From: Shewanella algicola
GTDB taxonomy: Bacteria; Pseudomonadota; Gammaproteobacteria; Enterobacterales; Shewanellaceae
Length of the DNA: 64,000 bases
Direction of reading: 5' to 3'
NCBI RefSeq assembly: GCF_014648035.1
Contig: NZ_BMQI01000025.1
Location: forward strand, 1 to 64,000
Part shown: in pieces, positions 9,652-17,846 of the stretch
Position numbering within the stretch: the stretch's first letter is position 1
Layout of the letters: each line of letters starts with the position of its first letter
Position numbers and translations under genes: made by a program
Notes under the pieces: model-generated
Database searches by the model: none
Told to the model about the DNA's origin: nothing
What the model saw: the letters and a program-made list of their open reading frames with translations, nothing else

Positions 9652-10959
9652 GTGAGTAAACAACGCAAGCTCGGACTCACGAGCAAAATTTTAATTGGCA
9701 TGGGATTAGGCATTGTTTTTGGTCTCATGTTAAGAAACATGCTCCCAGACAACCAGTTTATCCAAGAATACATCACAGATGGATTCCTACATGTCATCGG
9801 TACCATCTTTATTTCCAGCTTAAAAATGCTCGTCGTGCCCTTGGTATTTATCTCACTTGTCTGTGGTACAAGTTCTCTCAGTGACCCATCAAAACTGGGA
9901 CGCCTCGGAGGAAAAACCATTTCTTTCTACCTTTTTACTACCGCGATTGCACTTACCGTCGCCATTTTAGCGGCAGTGATCATTCATCCAGGCAATGCAA
10001 GTCTTGCTGGCAATGCGCTTGAATATTCAGTAAAAGATGCACCTAGCCTGTCTGAAGTCCTTATTAATATCGTACCGACAAATCCGATGCAAGCGATGAG
10101 TGAAGGCAATATGCTGCAGATCATTCTATTTGCAGTTATTTTTGGTTTTGCAATCTCGCACATTGGTGAACGCGGTACCCGAGTCGCATCATTTTTTAAT
10201 GATCTTAACGAAGTGATCATGCGAGTAGTAACACTTATCATGCAGCTCGCACCTTATGGTGTGTTTGCGTTAATGGCAAAGTTGAGTTTAACCCTGGGCC
10301 TTGAAACCTTTGGCAGTGTGGTTAAATACTTCTTCCTAGTCGTTGCCGTGTTATTAATTCAAGGTTTGGTGGTATACCCAACACTATTAAAACTGTTTTC
10401 AGGCCTTAGTCCATTGATGTTTTTGCGTAAAATTCGCGACGTACAATTATTTGCCTTTAGTACTGCAAGCTCCAATGCGACCTTACCTGTGACCATTGAA
10501 ACCTGTGAGCACAGAATGGGCGTAGATAATAAAATCGCATCATTTACATTGCCACTTGGCGCTACGCTTAACATGGATGGCACCGCCATTATGCAAGGTG
10601 TTGCGACGGTATTTATTGCCCAAGTGTTTGGCATTGAATTGAGCATTATGGATTATGCAACAGTAGTTGTGACCGCGACTCTGGCCTCAATAGGTACAGC
10701 GGGTGTACCTGGTGTCGGGTTAATTATGCTGGCAATGGTACTTAATCAAGTCGGTTTACCGGTTGAAGGCATTGCATTAATTATTGGTGTAGACAGAATG
10801 CTAGACATGATCCGCACCGCGGTAAACGTGACAGGCGACGCTGTAGGTACTGTGATTATTGCTAAATCTGAAGGTGAGTTTAACCAAGATACCTTTAATA
10901 ACTCACAAGCGGGTAAAGCGGCTCAAAGCTTTGAAGAGCAAGTACTAAACAGCAAATAA
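9652..10959 (+). CDS. Dicarboxylate/amino acid:cation symporter (DAACS family)
   Basis: Inner-membrane Na+- or H+-coupled uptake carrier of 435 residues, related to GltP/DctA and the glutamate transporter homologue GltPh. Family hallmarks are the serine-rich re-entrant hairpin (FAFSTASSNATLPVTIE) and the TM7 substrate/Na+ motif LNMDGTAIMQG, with the second hairpin ATLASIGTAGVPGVGLIML and the TM8 region VDRMLDMIRTAVNVTGDAV. It starts with GTG at 9652, preceded by AGAAGGA. Substrate (glutamate/aspartate or C4-dicarboxylates) cannot be fixed from sequence by eye. A terminator follows directly. Confidence 0.92.
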   Translation: MSKQRKLGLTSKILIGMGLGIVFGLMLRNMLPDNQFIQEYITDGFLHVIGTIFISSLKMLVVPLVFISLVCGTSSLSDPSKLGRLGGKTISFYLFTTAIALTVAILAAVIIHPGNASLAGNALEYSVKDAPSLSEVLINIVPTNPMQAMSEGNMLQIILFAVIFGFAISHIGERGTRVASFFNDLNEVIMRVVTLIMQLAPYGVFALMAKLSLTLGLETFGSVVKYFFLVVAVLLIQGLVVYPTLLKLFSGLSPLMFLRKIRDVQLFAFSTASSNATLPVTIETCEHRMGVDNKIASFTLPLGATLNMDGTAIMQGVATVFIAQVFGIELSIMDYATVVVTATLASIGTAGVPGVGLIMLAMVLNQVGLPVEGIALIIGVDRMLDMIRTAVNVTGDAVGTVIIAKSEGEFNQDTFNNSQAGKAAQSFEEQVLNSK

Positions 10960-10982
10960 CTGACTTAATAAACTCAAATATA

Positions 10983-11005
10983 AAAAGCGCTAATATAGCG
11001 CTTTT
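10983..11005 (+). terminator. Rho-independent terminator after the DAACS symporter
   Basis: Stem AAAAGCGCT / AGCGCTTTT with a five-base loop, ending in a run of T. It sits between the symporter stop and the LysE-type gene, so the two genes are separate units. Confidence 0.85.
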
Positions 11006-11086
11006 TTGTTATATTTTTTATATATAACTGTGTCATTATCATTGGTTTACCCCATAAAATATAATCAATATCAGAGCAGAATCAAT

Positions 11087-11764
11087 ATGGACATCACTTT
11101 ATTAGCCAGCCTAGCGGTTATTCATATCGTTGCCTTAATGAGCCCAGGGCCGGACTTTGCCATCGTCGTAAAAATGGCCACGCAACAGACACGCTTAACC
11201 GCCGTTTATTGCGCATTAGGGATCGCCGCCGCTATCTTGGTTCACACGTTATTGTCACTCTTGGGGATCAGCGTGATGATCCAACAATCACCTGTGGCTT
11301 ATATTGTGGTTCAACTTGTTGGGAGTGGTTATTTGGCTTGGATGGGATTTGGTGCGCTAACATCAGCTTTCAAAGCACTTAAATTAAAACGTCAACCCGC
11401 TACTGTAATGACTTCACCTGTCGACAATGTGGCACAAATGTCGTCAGTTAAGGGGTTTAAAATTGGCTTGTATACCAATTTACTCAATCCCAAAGCATTA
11501 ATCTTTTTTATTACGCTGTTTACGGTACTCATTACCCCACAAGTGAGTTTTACCACTAAAACTGCCGCGGCAATATTACTATTTAGTCTGTCTTTTATTT
11601 GGTTTGGCTTATTAGCATTAGTGTTATCTAAACCGCGGATTCAACAAAAACTACTCGCGGCCAATACCATTATTGATTTATTAGTGGGGATCATTTTTAT
11701 TGCAGTCGCTGTCACTATCACCAGTAATATTGCCAGCAATATAATGGGTCAGTGGCTAGCTTGA
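11087..11764 (+). CDS. LysE/RhtB-family amino-acid exporter
   Basis: Inner-membrane protein of 225 residues with about six hydrophobic segments. The opening MDITLLASLAVIHIVALMSPGPDFAIVVKMA carries the RhtB/LysE signature (xxSPGPDF) and the later GFKIGLYTNLLNPKALIFF block is the second family signature. Such proteins export amino acids such as threonine, homoserine lactone or leucine; the substrate here is unknown. An in-frame start at 11006 would overlap the preceding terminator, so the ATG at 11087, giving the canonical N terminus, is chosen. Its ribosome-binding site is weak. Confidence 0.9.
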   Translation: MDITLLASLAVIHIVALMSPGPDFAIVVKMATQQTRLTAVYCALGIAAAILVHTLLSLLGISVMIQQSPVAYIVVQLVGSGYLAWMGFGALTSAFKALKLKRQPATVMTSPVDNVAQMSSVKGFKIGLYTNLLNPKALIFFITLFTVLITPQVSFTTKTAAAILLFSLSFIWFGLLALVLSKPRIQQKLLAANTIIDLLVGIIFIAVAVTITSNIASNIMGQWLA

Positions 11765-11775
11765 TAATCGCAGGG

Positions 11776-13314
11776 TTAACACGCTTGTAATTTGTCACGT
11801 GGCGCTTGAAGTAGCCTGCGGGCAATATAATCAACCAGCACATTTAATCCTGCCGTGAACATCAATAGCAATAACGCGCCACTAAAGCGGATTTCAGCAA
11901 AGTTACTGTCCACATAAAACCCTAATGTCATTACGCCTAACATACCTAAAATAGCAGTTTCGCGAATAATAACCTCAAAGCGGTAAAATAATAACCCCAT
12001 AAAGTGGGGATAAATTGCAGGTAACACCACATAGCTATAGTGATCTAATCGCGCGCGATAAGTTAACGGCACAATAATGTCGTCAGACTGCCTAGCCATT
12101 AAAAAGACCATTAAGCCGCTATTGTGCAATGCTAGCGCAATGATTGCCGGTAGCATTGATGGGCCAAGTAACAACATAAACACAAACGCTAATAAGTATT
12201 CGGGCAATGAACGCAATATTAAATTCACCCCACGCATTAGTATGATGACCCATTTGGGCATCATCAATGTCGTATTGAGCGGTAACATTATTAAGGTTAA
12301 GACATGGGTTAAGCCCAACGCGCAGCAAGCTAAAACTAACGTAGCGATAATCCCCGGCCACACTTGGTTGCGCACTAACTCATAAGCCCATTCACAGACA
12401 GCAATAAACGTGTCTGCAGCAAACCAGGTAGTGAGCGTTTGCCCTTGGAGCATCGGCGGTAAAATATCTATCGAGATAAAGCGCCAAATCAATTGTGGTT
12501 GAAGCACGGGTAACTCAGGCAAAAAATACACGGCTAACGGTAAGTAAACCCATAACATCGCAGGCTTCGCCCAAAAACGAATAGTCCCTATCAAGGCGAT
12601 AAACAAGATCAACAGCGCCCCGCCCTGCTGGTAATGGCCTTGACGAAACGCAGACTCTAAATAAAACCCTAGCGTCGGCATACCAATAAACCCTAATACC
12701 GCACTGCTTCGAAGCGCACACTCAAAACGATAACGAATATATGCCACAATTTGCGGATACATATGCATCCAGCGGCCATAAATCAGTGCAGATAACCTGT
12801 CCGTGCCTTTAGGCAGAGCAAACATGGTTTGCGGGGGGGCTTGTTGTAAAATATCGGCAAATACACGAGCAAACGTGGCGGCATATGGCAGGCCAATGGC
12901 TAAAATACCGGTAAGCGGTGATAACCCAAAAACTTGTAAAAAAATCAGCGCCCAAAAAATTTCATGAATAGCCCGAATAAAGGCGCACATAGCCGCAATC
13001 AAAGGGTGTTGATAGACTAGCGCTAATGGAAATCCGAGCAATAGCCCCAGGCAAATCCCTAATAACGCAAAGCTGATGGTTTGCCACACGGCCTCTAATA
13101 AATATTCGGTGGCGCCAAAATCAGGTGTGATAAACCCCGTAAACATCCGCCCAAGTTCAGCCCAAGGCTCTAATGCAATCACTTCTGTGTCGGCAAAAAA
13201 CCAACACACAAGCACCAGTAAAAATAACCCTAGGGTTATTTTTTGCCAATGGCCAATAAAAGGGAAAAAACGTGTCGAAGCGGTATTTGTCATCTTGTTA
13301 GGGTTAATCTGCAT
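11776..13314 (-). CDS. Phosphonate-type ABC transporter permease, two fused permease domains
   Basis: Inner-membrane protein of about 512 residues, twice the normal length of PhnE. It has two tandem BPD_transp_1 (MetI-like) domains. Each has its own coupling ('EAA') loop: YGRWMHMYPQIVAYIRYRFECALRSSAVLGFIG in the first half and VVLPAIYPHFMGLLFYRFEVIIRETAILGMLG in the second, so one polypeptide supplies both membrane halves. It is the last gene of the binding protein-ATPase-permease operon. Start choice: ATG 13314 overlaps the end of the ATPase gene by 11 bases; an alternative ATG at 13293 falls just after that stop. A longer reading from 13386 would overlap too far and is unlikely. Substrate is unknown: phosphonate, phosphite or phosphate are possible for this family. 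Confidence 0.85.
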   Translation of the reverse strand: MQINPNKMTNTASTRFFPFIGHWQKITLGLFLLVLVCWFFADTEVIALEPWAELGRMFTGFITPDFGATEYLLEAVWQTISFALLGICLGLLLGFPLALVYQHPLIAAMCAFIRAIHEIFWALIFLQVFGLSPLTGILAIGLPYAATFARVFADILQQAPPQTMFALPKGTDRLSALIYGRWMHMYPQIVAYIRYRFECALRSSAVLGFIGMPTLGFYLESAFRQGHYQQGGALLILFIALIGTIRFWAKPAMLWVYLPLAVYFLPELPVLQPQLIWRFISIDILPPMLQGQTLTTWFAADTFIAVCEWAYELVRNQVWPGIIATLVLACCALGLTHVLTLIMLPLNTTLMMPKWVIILMRGVNLILRSLPEYLLAFVFMLLLGPSMLPAIIALALHNSGLMVFLMARQSDDIIVPLTYRARLDHYSYVVLPAIYPHFMGLLFYRFEVIIRETAILGMLGVMTLGFYVDSNFAEIRFSGALLLLMFTAGLNVLVDYIARRLLQAPRDKLQAC

Positions 13315-13981
13315 GATGAGGCGATTCATCGGCCACAACATAATGCTGAGACAAATGCGCCAGTGTGAGTTGCTTAGCGTTAGCATCTAGCGCCACTTTG
13401 CCTGCACTAATCACAATAATGCGATCAAAATGCGCCAACGCCAGCTCAGCATCGTGCAAAACACAAATAACACTTTGATGTGATTGTTTAACTAAATTGA
13501 GTAACCTAACACCCATAAGCGGATCTAACGCCGAAAAAGGCTCATCCCCCATAAACACCGGTTGCTGCTGAAACAACGCACGAGCAAGTGCAACACGTTG
13601 GCGTTGACCGCCAGAGAGCTCGCTGACTTTTTTTTGCAGTGGCATATTCAATTCAAGCTGTTGGCAAATAGCGCTAATGTGTTGCTGTGGTTGTGTAAAT
13701 GGTAGCAACAAATTAACCATATTATACCAACGAGAATGACGTGCTAATCCACCGATAAACACATTATGAAAAATAGACAAATTGTCGACTAAACCTTGTG
13801 CCTGTGAACACAAACACGTTTGCTCAGCCAGTTGTTGATACAGATGATGTAACAAGGTCGTTTTACCGACACCCGACGGCCCTAAAATCGCAACATGCTC
13901 ATTGGCATTAAGTGCCAAGCTGATGTTAGGCAAAATAATTTTTTGCCCATAGCCTAAATCGGTATCAACTACGGTCAGCAT
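13304..13981 (-). CDS. Phosphonate-type ABC transporter ATP-binding protein
   Basis: ABC ATPase of 225 residues, slightly shorter than PhnC. It has Walker A GPSGVGKTTL near residue 34, the signature LSGGQRQRVALARAL, Walker B VFMGDEP followed by the D-loop SALD, and the switch histidine in VICVLHD. It energises import through the adjacent fused permease. Its start codon overlaps the stop of the binding-protein gene in a TAATG (one-base overlap), so translation is coupled. Assignment to the phosphonate-type group rests on the neighbours. Confidence 0.9.
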   Translation of the reverse strand: MLTVVDTDLGYGQKIILPNISLALNANEHVAILGPSGVGKTTLLHHLYQQLAEQTCLCSQAQGLVDNLSIFHNVFIGGLARHSRWYNMVNLLLPFTQPQQHISAICQQLELNMPLQKKVSELSGGQRQRVALARALFQQQPVFMGDEPFSALDPLMGVRLLNLVKQSHQSVICVLHDAELALAHFDRIIVISAGKVALDANAKQLTLAHLSQHYVVADESPHHAD

Positions 13982-14835
13982 TAATCTAACATTCCAATCG
14001 CTTTCGCCACACGTTCAATAGGCTCATAATCACTGTTATTTGCTGGTACAAACGATTCGCGTGGAAAGCTGTCTAATAAATCTTTATCTTTCATACCGAT
14101 TAAGGTTTTGGTTAACTTGTCTTTAAAGCCTGCACCATAAACAGTGTCTACACCAGAATGCACTGTCCATTGGTAATCTGGATAAGTCGGACTTTGCCAA
14201 ATCACGCTGACTTTTGACGTGTCAACTTCGCCTTTTTCAACTGCGGTGTCCCACACTTTGTAATTTACCGCACCCACTTGATATACACCGGCTTCAACCT
14301 GGCTAATAGTGCGGCTATGGTCACCCGAAAAACCAATGCGCTTAAAGATTTTATCGACAGATTGACCCACATTACTTTCAATAAAATACTGCGGCATTAA
14401 ACGCCCAGATGTTGAGTCTTTTGAACCGAACGTAAAGGTATAATCATTTAATATCGGAAAACTATCGGTTGCAGCTAACTTCGTAGAATGATGCGCAATA
14501 ATATAGCTTTTGAAAAATTGGTCTTCAAAACCCTGGGCAATGGCCTCTGAACCCGGCACTAAACGGCGGGCTTGAACACCAGATAAACCACCAAACCAGG
14601 CTAACTGAACTTGATTATTACGAAAGGCGGTGACTGCGGCAGAGTACGACTTTACTGGCACATACTTAACTTCAACGCCGAGTTGCTCAGACAAATACAC
14701 AGCGACTTTATCAAAGCGAGTGCGTAACTGGCTTTCATCTTCATCTGGAATAGCAGTAAACGTAAATGTTTCACTCACCGCAACAGTTGAAAACAAGCTT
14801 AAAACGCCTGCCAATATCATTCCTGTAAATTTCAT
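13981..14835 (-). CDS. PhnD-like periplasmic substrate-binding protein
   Basis: Periplasmic binding protein of 284 residues of the phosphate/phosphite/phosphonate family. The N terminus MKFTGMILAGVLSLFSTVAVS is a Sec signal peptide with probable cleavage after VAVSE or AVS. The mature part begins FTFTAIPDEDESQLRTRFDKVAVYLSEQLGVEVKYVPVKSY, the typical PhnD opening, and later has AWFGGLSGVQAR and SKDSTSGRLMPQYFI, where this family contacts the phosphoryl group. ATG 14835 has a good AAGGA ribosome-binding site; an upstream ATG at 14868 lacks one. First gene of the three-gene operon, divergent from the PhoP-like regulator. Confidence 0.9.
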   Translation of the reverse strand: MKFTGMILAGVLSLFSTVAVSETFTFTAIPDEDESQLRTRFDKVAVYLSEQLGVEVKYVPVKSYSAAVTAFRNNQVQLAWFGGLSGVQARRLVPGSEAIAQGFEDQFFKSYIIAHHSTKLAATDSFPILNDYTFTFGSKDSTSGRLMPQYFIESNVGQSVDKIFKRIGFSGDHSRTISQVEAGVYQVGAVNYKVWDTAVEKGEVDTSKVSVIWQSPTYPDYQWTVHSGVDTVYGAGFKDKLTKTLIGMKDKDLLDSFPRESFVPANNSDYEPIERVAKAIGMLD

Positions 14836-15012
14836 CTTAATCCTTTGATTATCTATTAATGGCATCATTCTAACTTCCTACGACAACTTAACCTAGGGCC
14901 GCAAGCATAATAGTGCAGGATATTTATTACGGTTAATATTCAACCAAACAAATAGATAAGGTACTATCGATGAAATATAATTCTGTTCATATCACCTTCG
15001 TTAAGGATAAAA

Positions 15013-15687
15013 ATGCGTATATTGGTCATAGAAGACGATCCCATTTTATCGCATCATTTAACGGTGCAACTGAGCGATGCGGGTAATCAGGTACAAGTGG
15101 CCTTAACCGCCAAAGAAGGCTTTTATCAAGCAACGAATTATCCTATTGATGTGGCCATTATTGACCTAGGCCTGCCAGACCAAGACGGTATCAGCCTCAT
15201 AAAATCACTGCGTTCGGCCGAGGTGAAAGCCCCCATCATCATTTTAACAGCACGCTTAACCTGGCAAGATAAAGTTGAAGGACTCAACGCTGGCGCCGAC
15301 GACTACCTAGTCAAACCCTTTCAAAAAGAAGAACTCATCGCGAGGCTAGATGCCATCGTTCGTCGCAGTGGCGGTTTTGTTCGATCATTAATAACCAGCG
15401 GACCATTACAAGTCGATTTAGCCGCAAAACAAGTCAGCCTGCAACAAACACCCTTAGAGATAACCGCATTTGAATATCAAATTTTAGAATACCTTATGCG
15501 CCACTGCCACGAGGTCGTCGCCAAGCAACGTCTGCTTGATGTGATTTATGCCGACAAAGAAGGCGATCCTAACACAATCGAAGTTATGATAAGTCGCCTA
15601 CGTAAAAAACTCAGTCAAGGCGGAATGGATCAACCCATCACCACCATTCGCGGCCAAGGATATAAATTCAATCACCCATGCGACTAA
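15013..15687 (+). CDS. phoP: PhoP-like OmpR-family response regulator
   Basis: Response regulator of 224 residues: receiver domain (acidic pair ED at 7-9, phospho-acceptor D51 in AIIDLGLPDQDG, conserved K in LVKPF) followed by an OmpR-type winged-helix DNA-binding domain ending TTIRGQGYKFN. Segments match E. coli PhoP closely by eye, for example LTARLTWQDKVEGLNAGADDY and LEITAFEYQILEYLMR. TAAGGA precedes the ATG. It overlaps the sensor kinase gene by ten bases. PhoP homologues respond to low Mg2+, cationic peptides or acid; the signal here is inferred from the pairing with a PhoQ-like sensor. The divergent ABC importer may be a target, but no clear PhoP box was found. Confidence 0.82.
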   Translation: MRILVIEDDPILSHHLTVQLSDAGNQVQVALTAKEGFYQATNYPIDVAIIDLGLPDQDGISLIKSLRSAEVKAPIIILTARLTWQDKVEGLNAGADDYLVKPFQKEELIARLDAIVRRSGGFVRSLITSGPLQVDLAAKQVSLQQTPLEITAFEYQILEYLMRHCHEVVAKQRLLDVIYADKEGDPNTIEVMISRLRKKLSQGGMDQPITTIRGQGYKFNHPCD

Positions 15688-17039
15688 CTTTACGCCCTAA
15701 AAAACGTTTACTCACAAGGATGTTTGTCACCTCCTTGTGCATCATTTCCCTGGTAGGTTTTGGCCTAGCATGGTTAATTAACTTGTTGCATGCACAAAAC
15801 CGCTACAATCAAACCACCAGTTCGTTAATTGCTAAACTGCCGATCATTGCTGCAGAGTTTCGAGAAAATAATTTAATTCCCATCACCCAGGCTCGTGAAG
15901 GTGATGATGTGGACACGCAATACATCATGGCAACGTGCAATGATGATTACGACAGCCTCTGGCGCTCAGACTACGCAATAAGCCTTAACTTGAACAAAAT
16001 ATGTGAGCAATACCAATCGATTAAAGATGACTTACCGCCGTTTTATCTCAACTTTGGCAGCCAAAGCTATTTGGCTTATTTATTAAGTATTGACGTTGAA
16101 ACCGACATATATCACTTGCTTATTTTACAAGACGCCAGCGCCCTTAAAACTGAACTGAACCAATTTAACCGGCTGACTTATTTTAGGTTGGCAATTGTAC
16201 TGTTGATTGCATTGCTGTTGCTTATCAGTGCGGCTTACTGGGGCATGCGACCACTAACGCAATTACAACAAGAATTAACCTTATTACATCGAGGGCAAAA
16301 AAACAGTCTATCTCAAGATTATCCGGTTGAATTACAAGGCATAACTACAGCACTAAACCAATTACTCAGCCAATCAGATGCGCGGCAAACCCGTTATCAA
16401 AATGCAATGAACGACCTTGCCCACAGCCTTAAAACGCGACTCGCAGCAAGTATTGCAATTATTGATGACACCAAATTAAACCAACAACAACAAAACCAAA
16501 AAATCCTAGAGCAAATTAATGACATGGACCACTTAGTTAAATATCAGCTCAAACGGGCCATGTTAGGCCAACAAGGGTTGCACTTACAGCAAACTCAGCC
16601 TTTACCGATTGTAAAAACGTTGACTCAAATGCTCGAAAAAATTTATCAACACAAAAACATCAACATACTGACTAATATTACCGACGATATTGAATTACCG
16701 CTCAGTAAAGGCGATGTCATGGAATTATTTGGAAATCTACTCGAAAATGCATGCCGCTTTTGTATTAATCAGGTTAGCGTTAAAGTGCAACGACTTAATA
16801 ACAACCAGATCCAAATTTGTGTAGAAGACGACGGACCAGGAATAGCTGACGACATCAAACAAAAAATCATTCAACGCGGCATACGCGCTGACACTCAATC
16901 ACCAGGGCAAGGGATCGGGTTGGCAGTTTGCCACGAACTCATTAATAGTTACGGCGGCAACATGACAATAAACACTAGCGTACTCGGAGGGGCGGCATTT
17001 GTAATCGAGCTTCCGGCTGTCACCCAACACCAAAGCTAG
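15678..17039 (+). CDS. phoQ: PhoQ-like sensor histidine kinase
   Basis: Inner-membrane sensor of 453 residues: TM1 at about 14-36, a periplasmic domain of about 130 residues rich in acidic residues (DDVDTQYIM, NDDYDSL), TM2 at about 170-190 (LAIVLLIALLLLISAAYW), HAMP-like linker, an H-box NDLAHSLKTRLAAS with the phospho-acceptor His, and an HATPase domain with N-box NLLENACRFC, G1 VEDDGPGI and G2 GQGIGLAVC. DLxHSLKT and NxLxNACxxC are distinctive of PhoQ-group kinases. Overlap with the regulator gene indicates one operon. Confidence 0.82.
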   Translation: MRLTLRPKKRLLTRMFVTSLCIISLVGFGLAWLINLLHAQNRYNQTTSSLIAKLPIIAAEFRENNLIPITQAREGDDVDTQYIMATCNDDYDSLWRSDYAISLNLNKICEQYQSIKDDLPPFYLNFGSQSYLAYLLSIDVETDIYHLLILQDASALKTELNQFNRLTYFRLAIVLLIALLLLISAAYWGMRPLTQLQQELTLLHRGQKNSLSQDYPVELQGITTALNQLLSQSDARQTRYQNAMNDLAHSLKTRLAASIAIIDDTKLNQQQQNQKILEQINDMDHLVKYQLKRAMLGQQGLHLQQTQPLPIVKTLTQMLEKIYQHKNINILTNITDDIELPLSKGDVMELFGNLLENACRFCINQVSVKVQRLNNNQIQICVEDDGPGIADDIKQKIIQRGIRADTQSPGQGIGLAVCHELINSYGGNMTINTSVLGGAAFVIELPAVTQHQS

Positions 17040-17731
17040 CTCAGTGGCGCGTATAACTGCTCGGCACGATTAAACATGGCCCAAGACGTTGCAATATATT
17101 TATCGTTGCTAATGGGCACATTACCCCGATGACTGTGAGTAAAACCGGCAGGAGCAATCACCATAGTGCCTTTTTTAGGACTGATTTTACGCTGCTGGTA
17201 ATAAAACTCTGTCTCTCCACCCTCTTCAACATCGTTTAAATAAAACATGTATAACACCACACGGTGCAAGGCTTCATTATGGCCATTTTGTGGGAACTGC
17301 TCAGAGTGCCAATGAGGATACCCACCGATACCTTGTTGGTAATGTTGAATATTGATTGTTCCACTACGATATAAATACTTGGTTAAGGTGCTTGCTCTGG
17401 GCTTACCTAACGCATCGAAGTTGTCGGGTGTTAATGTTTGAGCTTGCCCTTGCTCGTCGGTTACTTGCACCGACACCGCGCCCATTAATGCTAATGAATA
17501 TTGGGTGAAGTAATCCGTCATCTGCGTAAACGTCGCAGCTAAAAGCTCATTTTTCAATTCTGCTAAATCGGTAAAAGCATCTAACATTAAATCACTGCTA
17601 CGCTTTTTCTCGTTATCCACACCAAAACCAGTTTGGCCCGGGCCGACATTAGGGTGCGCATTAAATGCTGCAATTAAGCGGTCACACAAATCATCGCTAA
17701 TCACATTGGGATATACTTCAATAAAATCCAT
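17036..17731 (-). CDS. 2-oxoglutarate/Fe(II)-dependent oxygenase (prolyl 4-hydroxylase-like)
   Basis: Cytosolic protein of 231 residues with a double-stranded beta-helix oxygenase domain. Candidate iron ligands are the HWHSE segment (an HxE/HxD-type motif), and the distal histidine in APAGFTHSHRGN; the following DKYIATSW supplies a basic residue for 2-oxoglutarate. VVLYMFYLNDVEEGGETEF is the usual core strand block of P4H-like enzymes. The hydroxylated substrate is unknown. The stop overlaps the last bases of the convergent sensor-kinase gene by four bases, so there is no room for an intergenic terminator. Confidence 0.82.
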   Translation of the reverse strand: MDFIEVYPNVISDDLCDRLIAAFNAHPNVGPGQTGFGVDNEKKRSSDLMLDAFTDLAELKNELLAATFTQMTDYFTQYSLALMGAVSVQVTDEQGQAQTLTPDNFDALGKPRASTLTKYLYRSGTINIQHYQQGIGGYPHWHSEQFPQNGHNEALHRVVLYMFYLNDVEEGGETEFYYQQRKISPKKGTMVIAPAGFTHSHRGNVPISNDKYIATSWAMFNRAEQLYAPLS

Positions 17732-17846
17732 AGAGGGTAACTATTACTTGTCCATTTATAGTATTATGCTGCCACGTCAACAAAGCTGCTGTAAAGCATA
17801 AAGATAAACATAGCTTGTTGTTTAATAACGTCACTATGACTAAATC

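Noticed and set aside
12827..12845. G7 tract in the permease gene as a second phase-variable site
   Set aside because: The reading frame is intact across it (QAPPQTMFAL), so there is no present sign of slippage.
14880..15010. PhoP box (TGTTTA direct repeat) between phnD-like gene and phoP
   Set aside because: Only one half-site-like TGTTTG on the minus strand; no second half at the right spacing.
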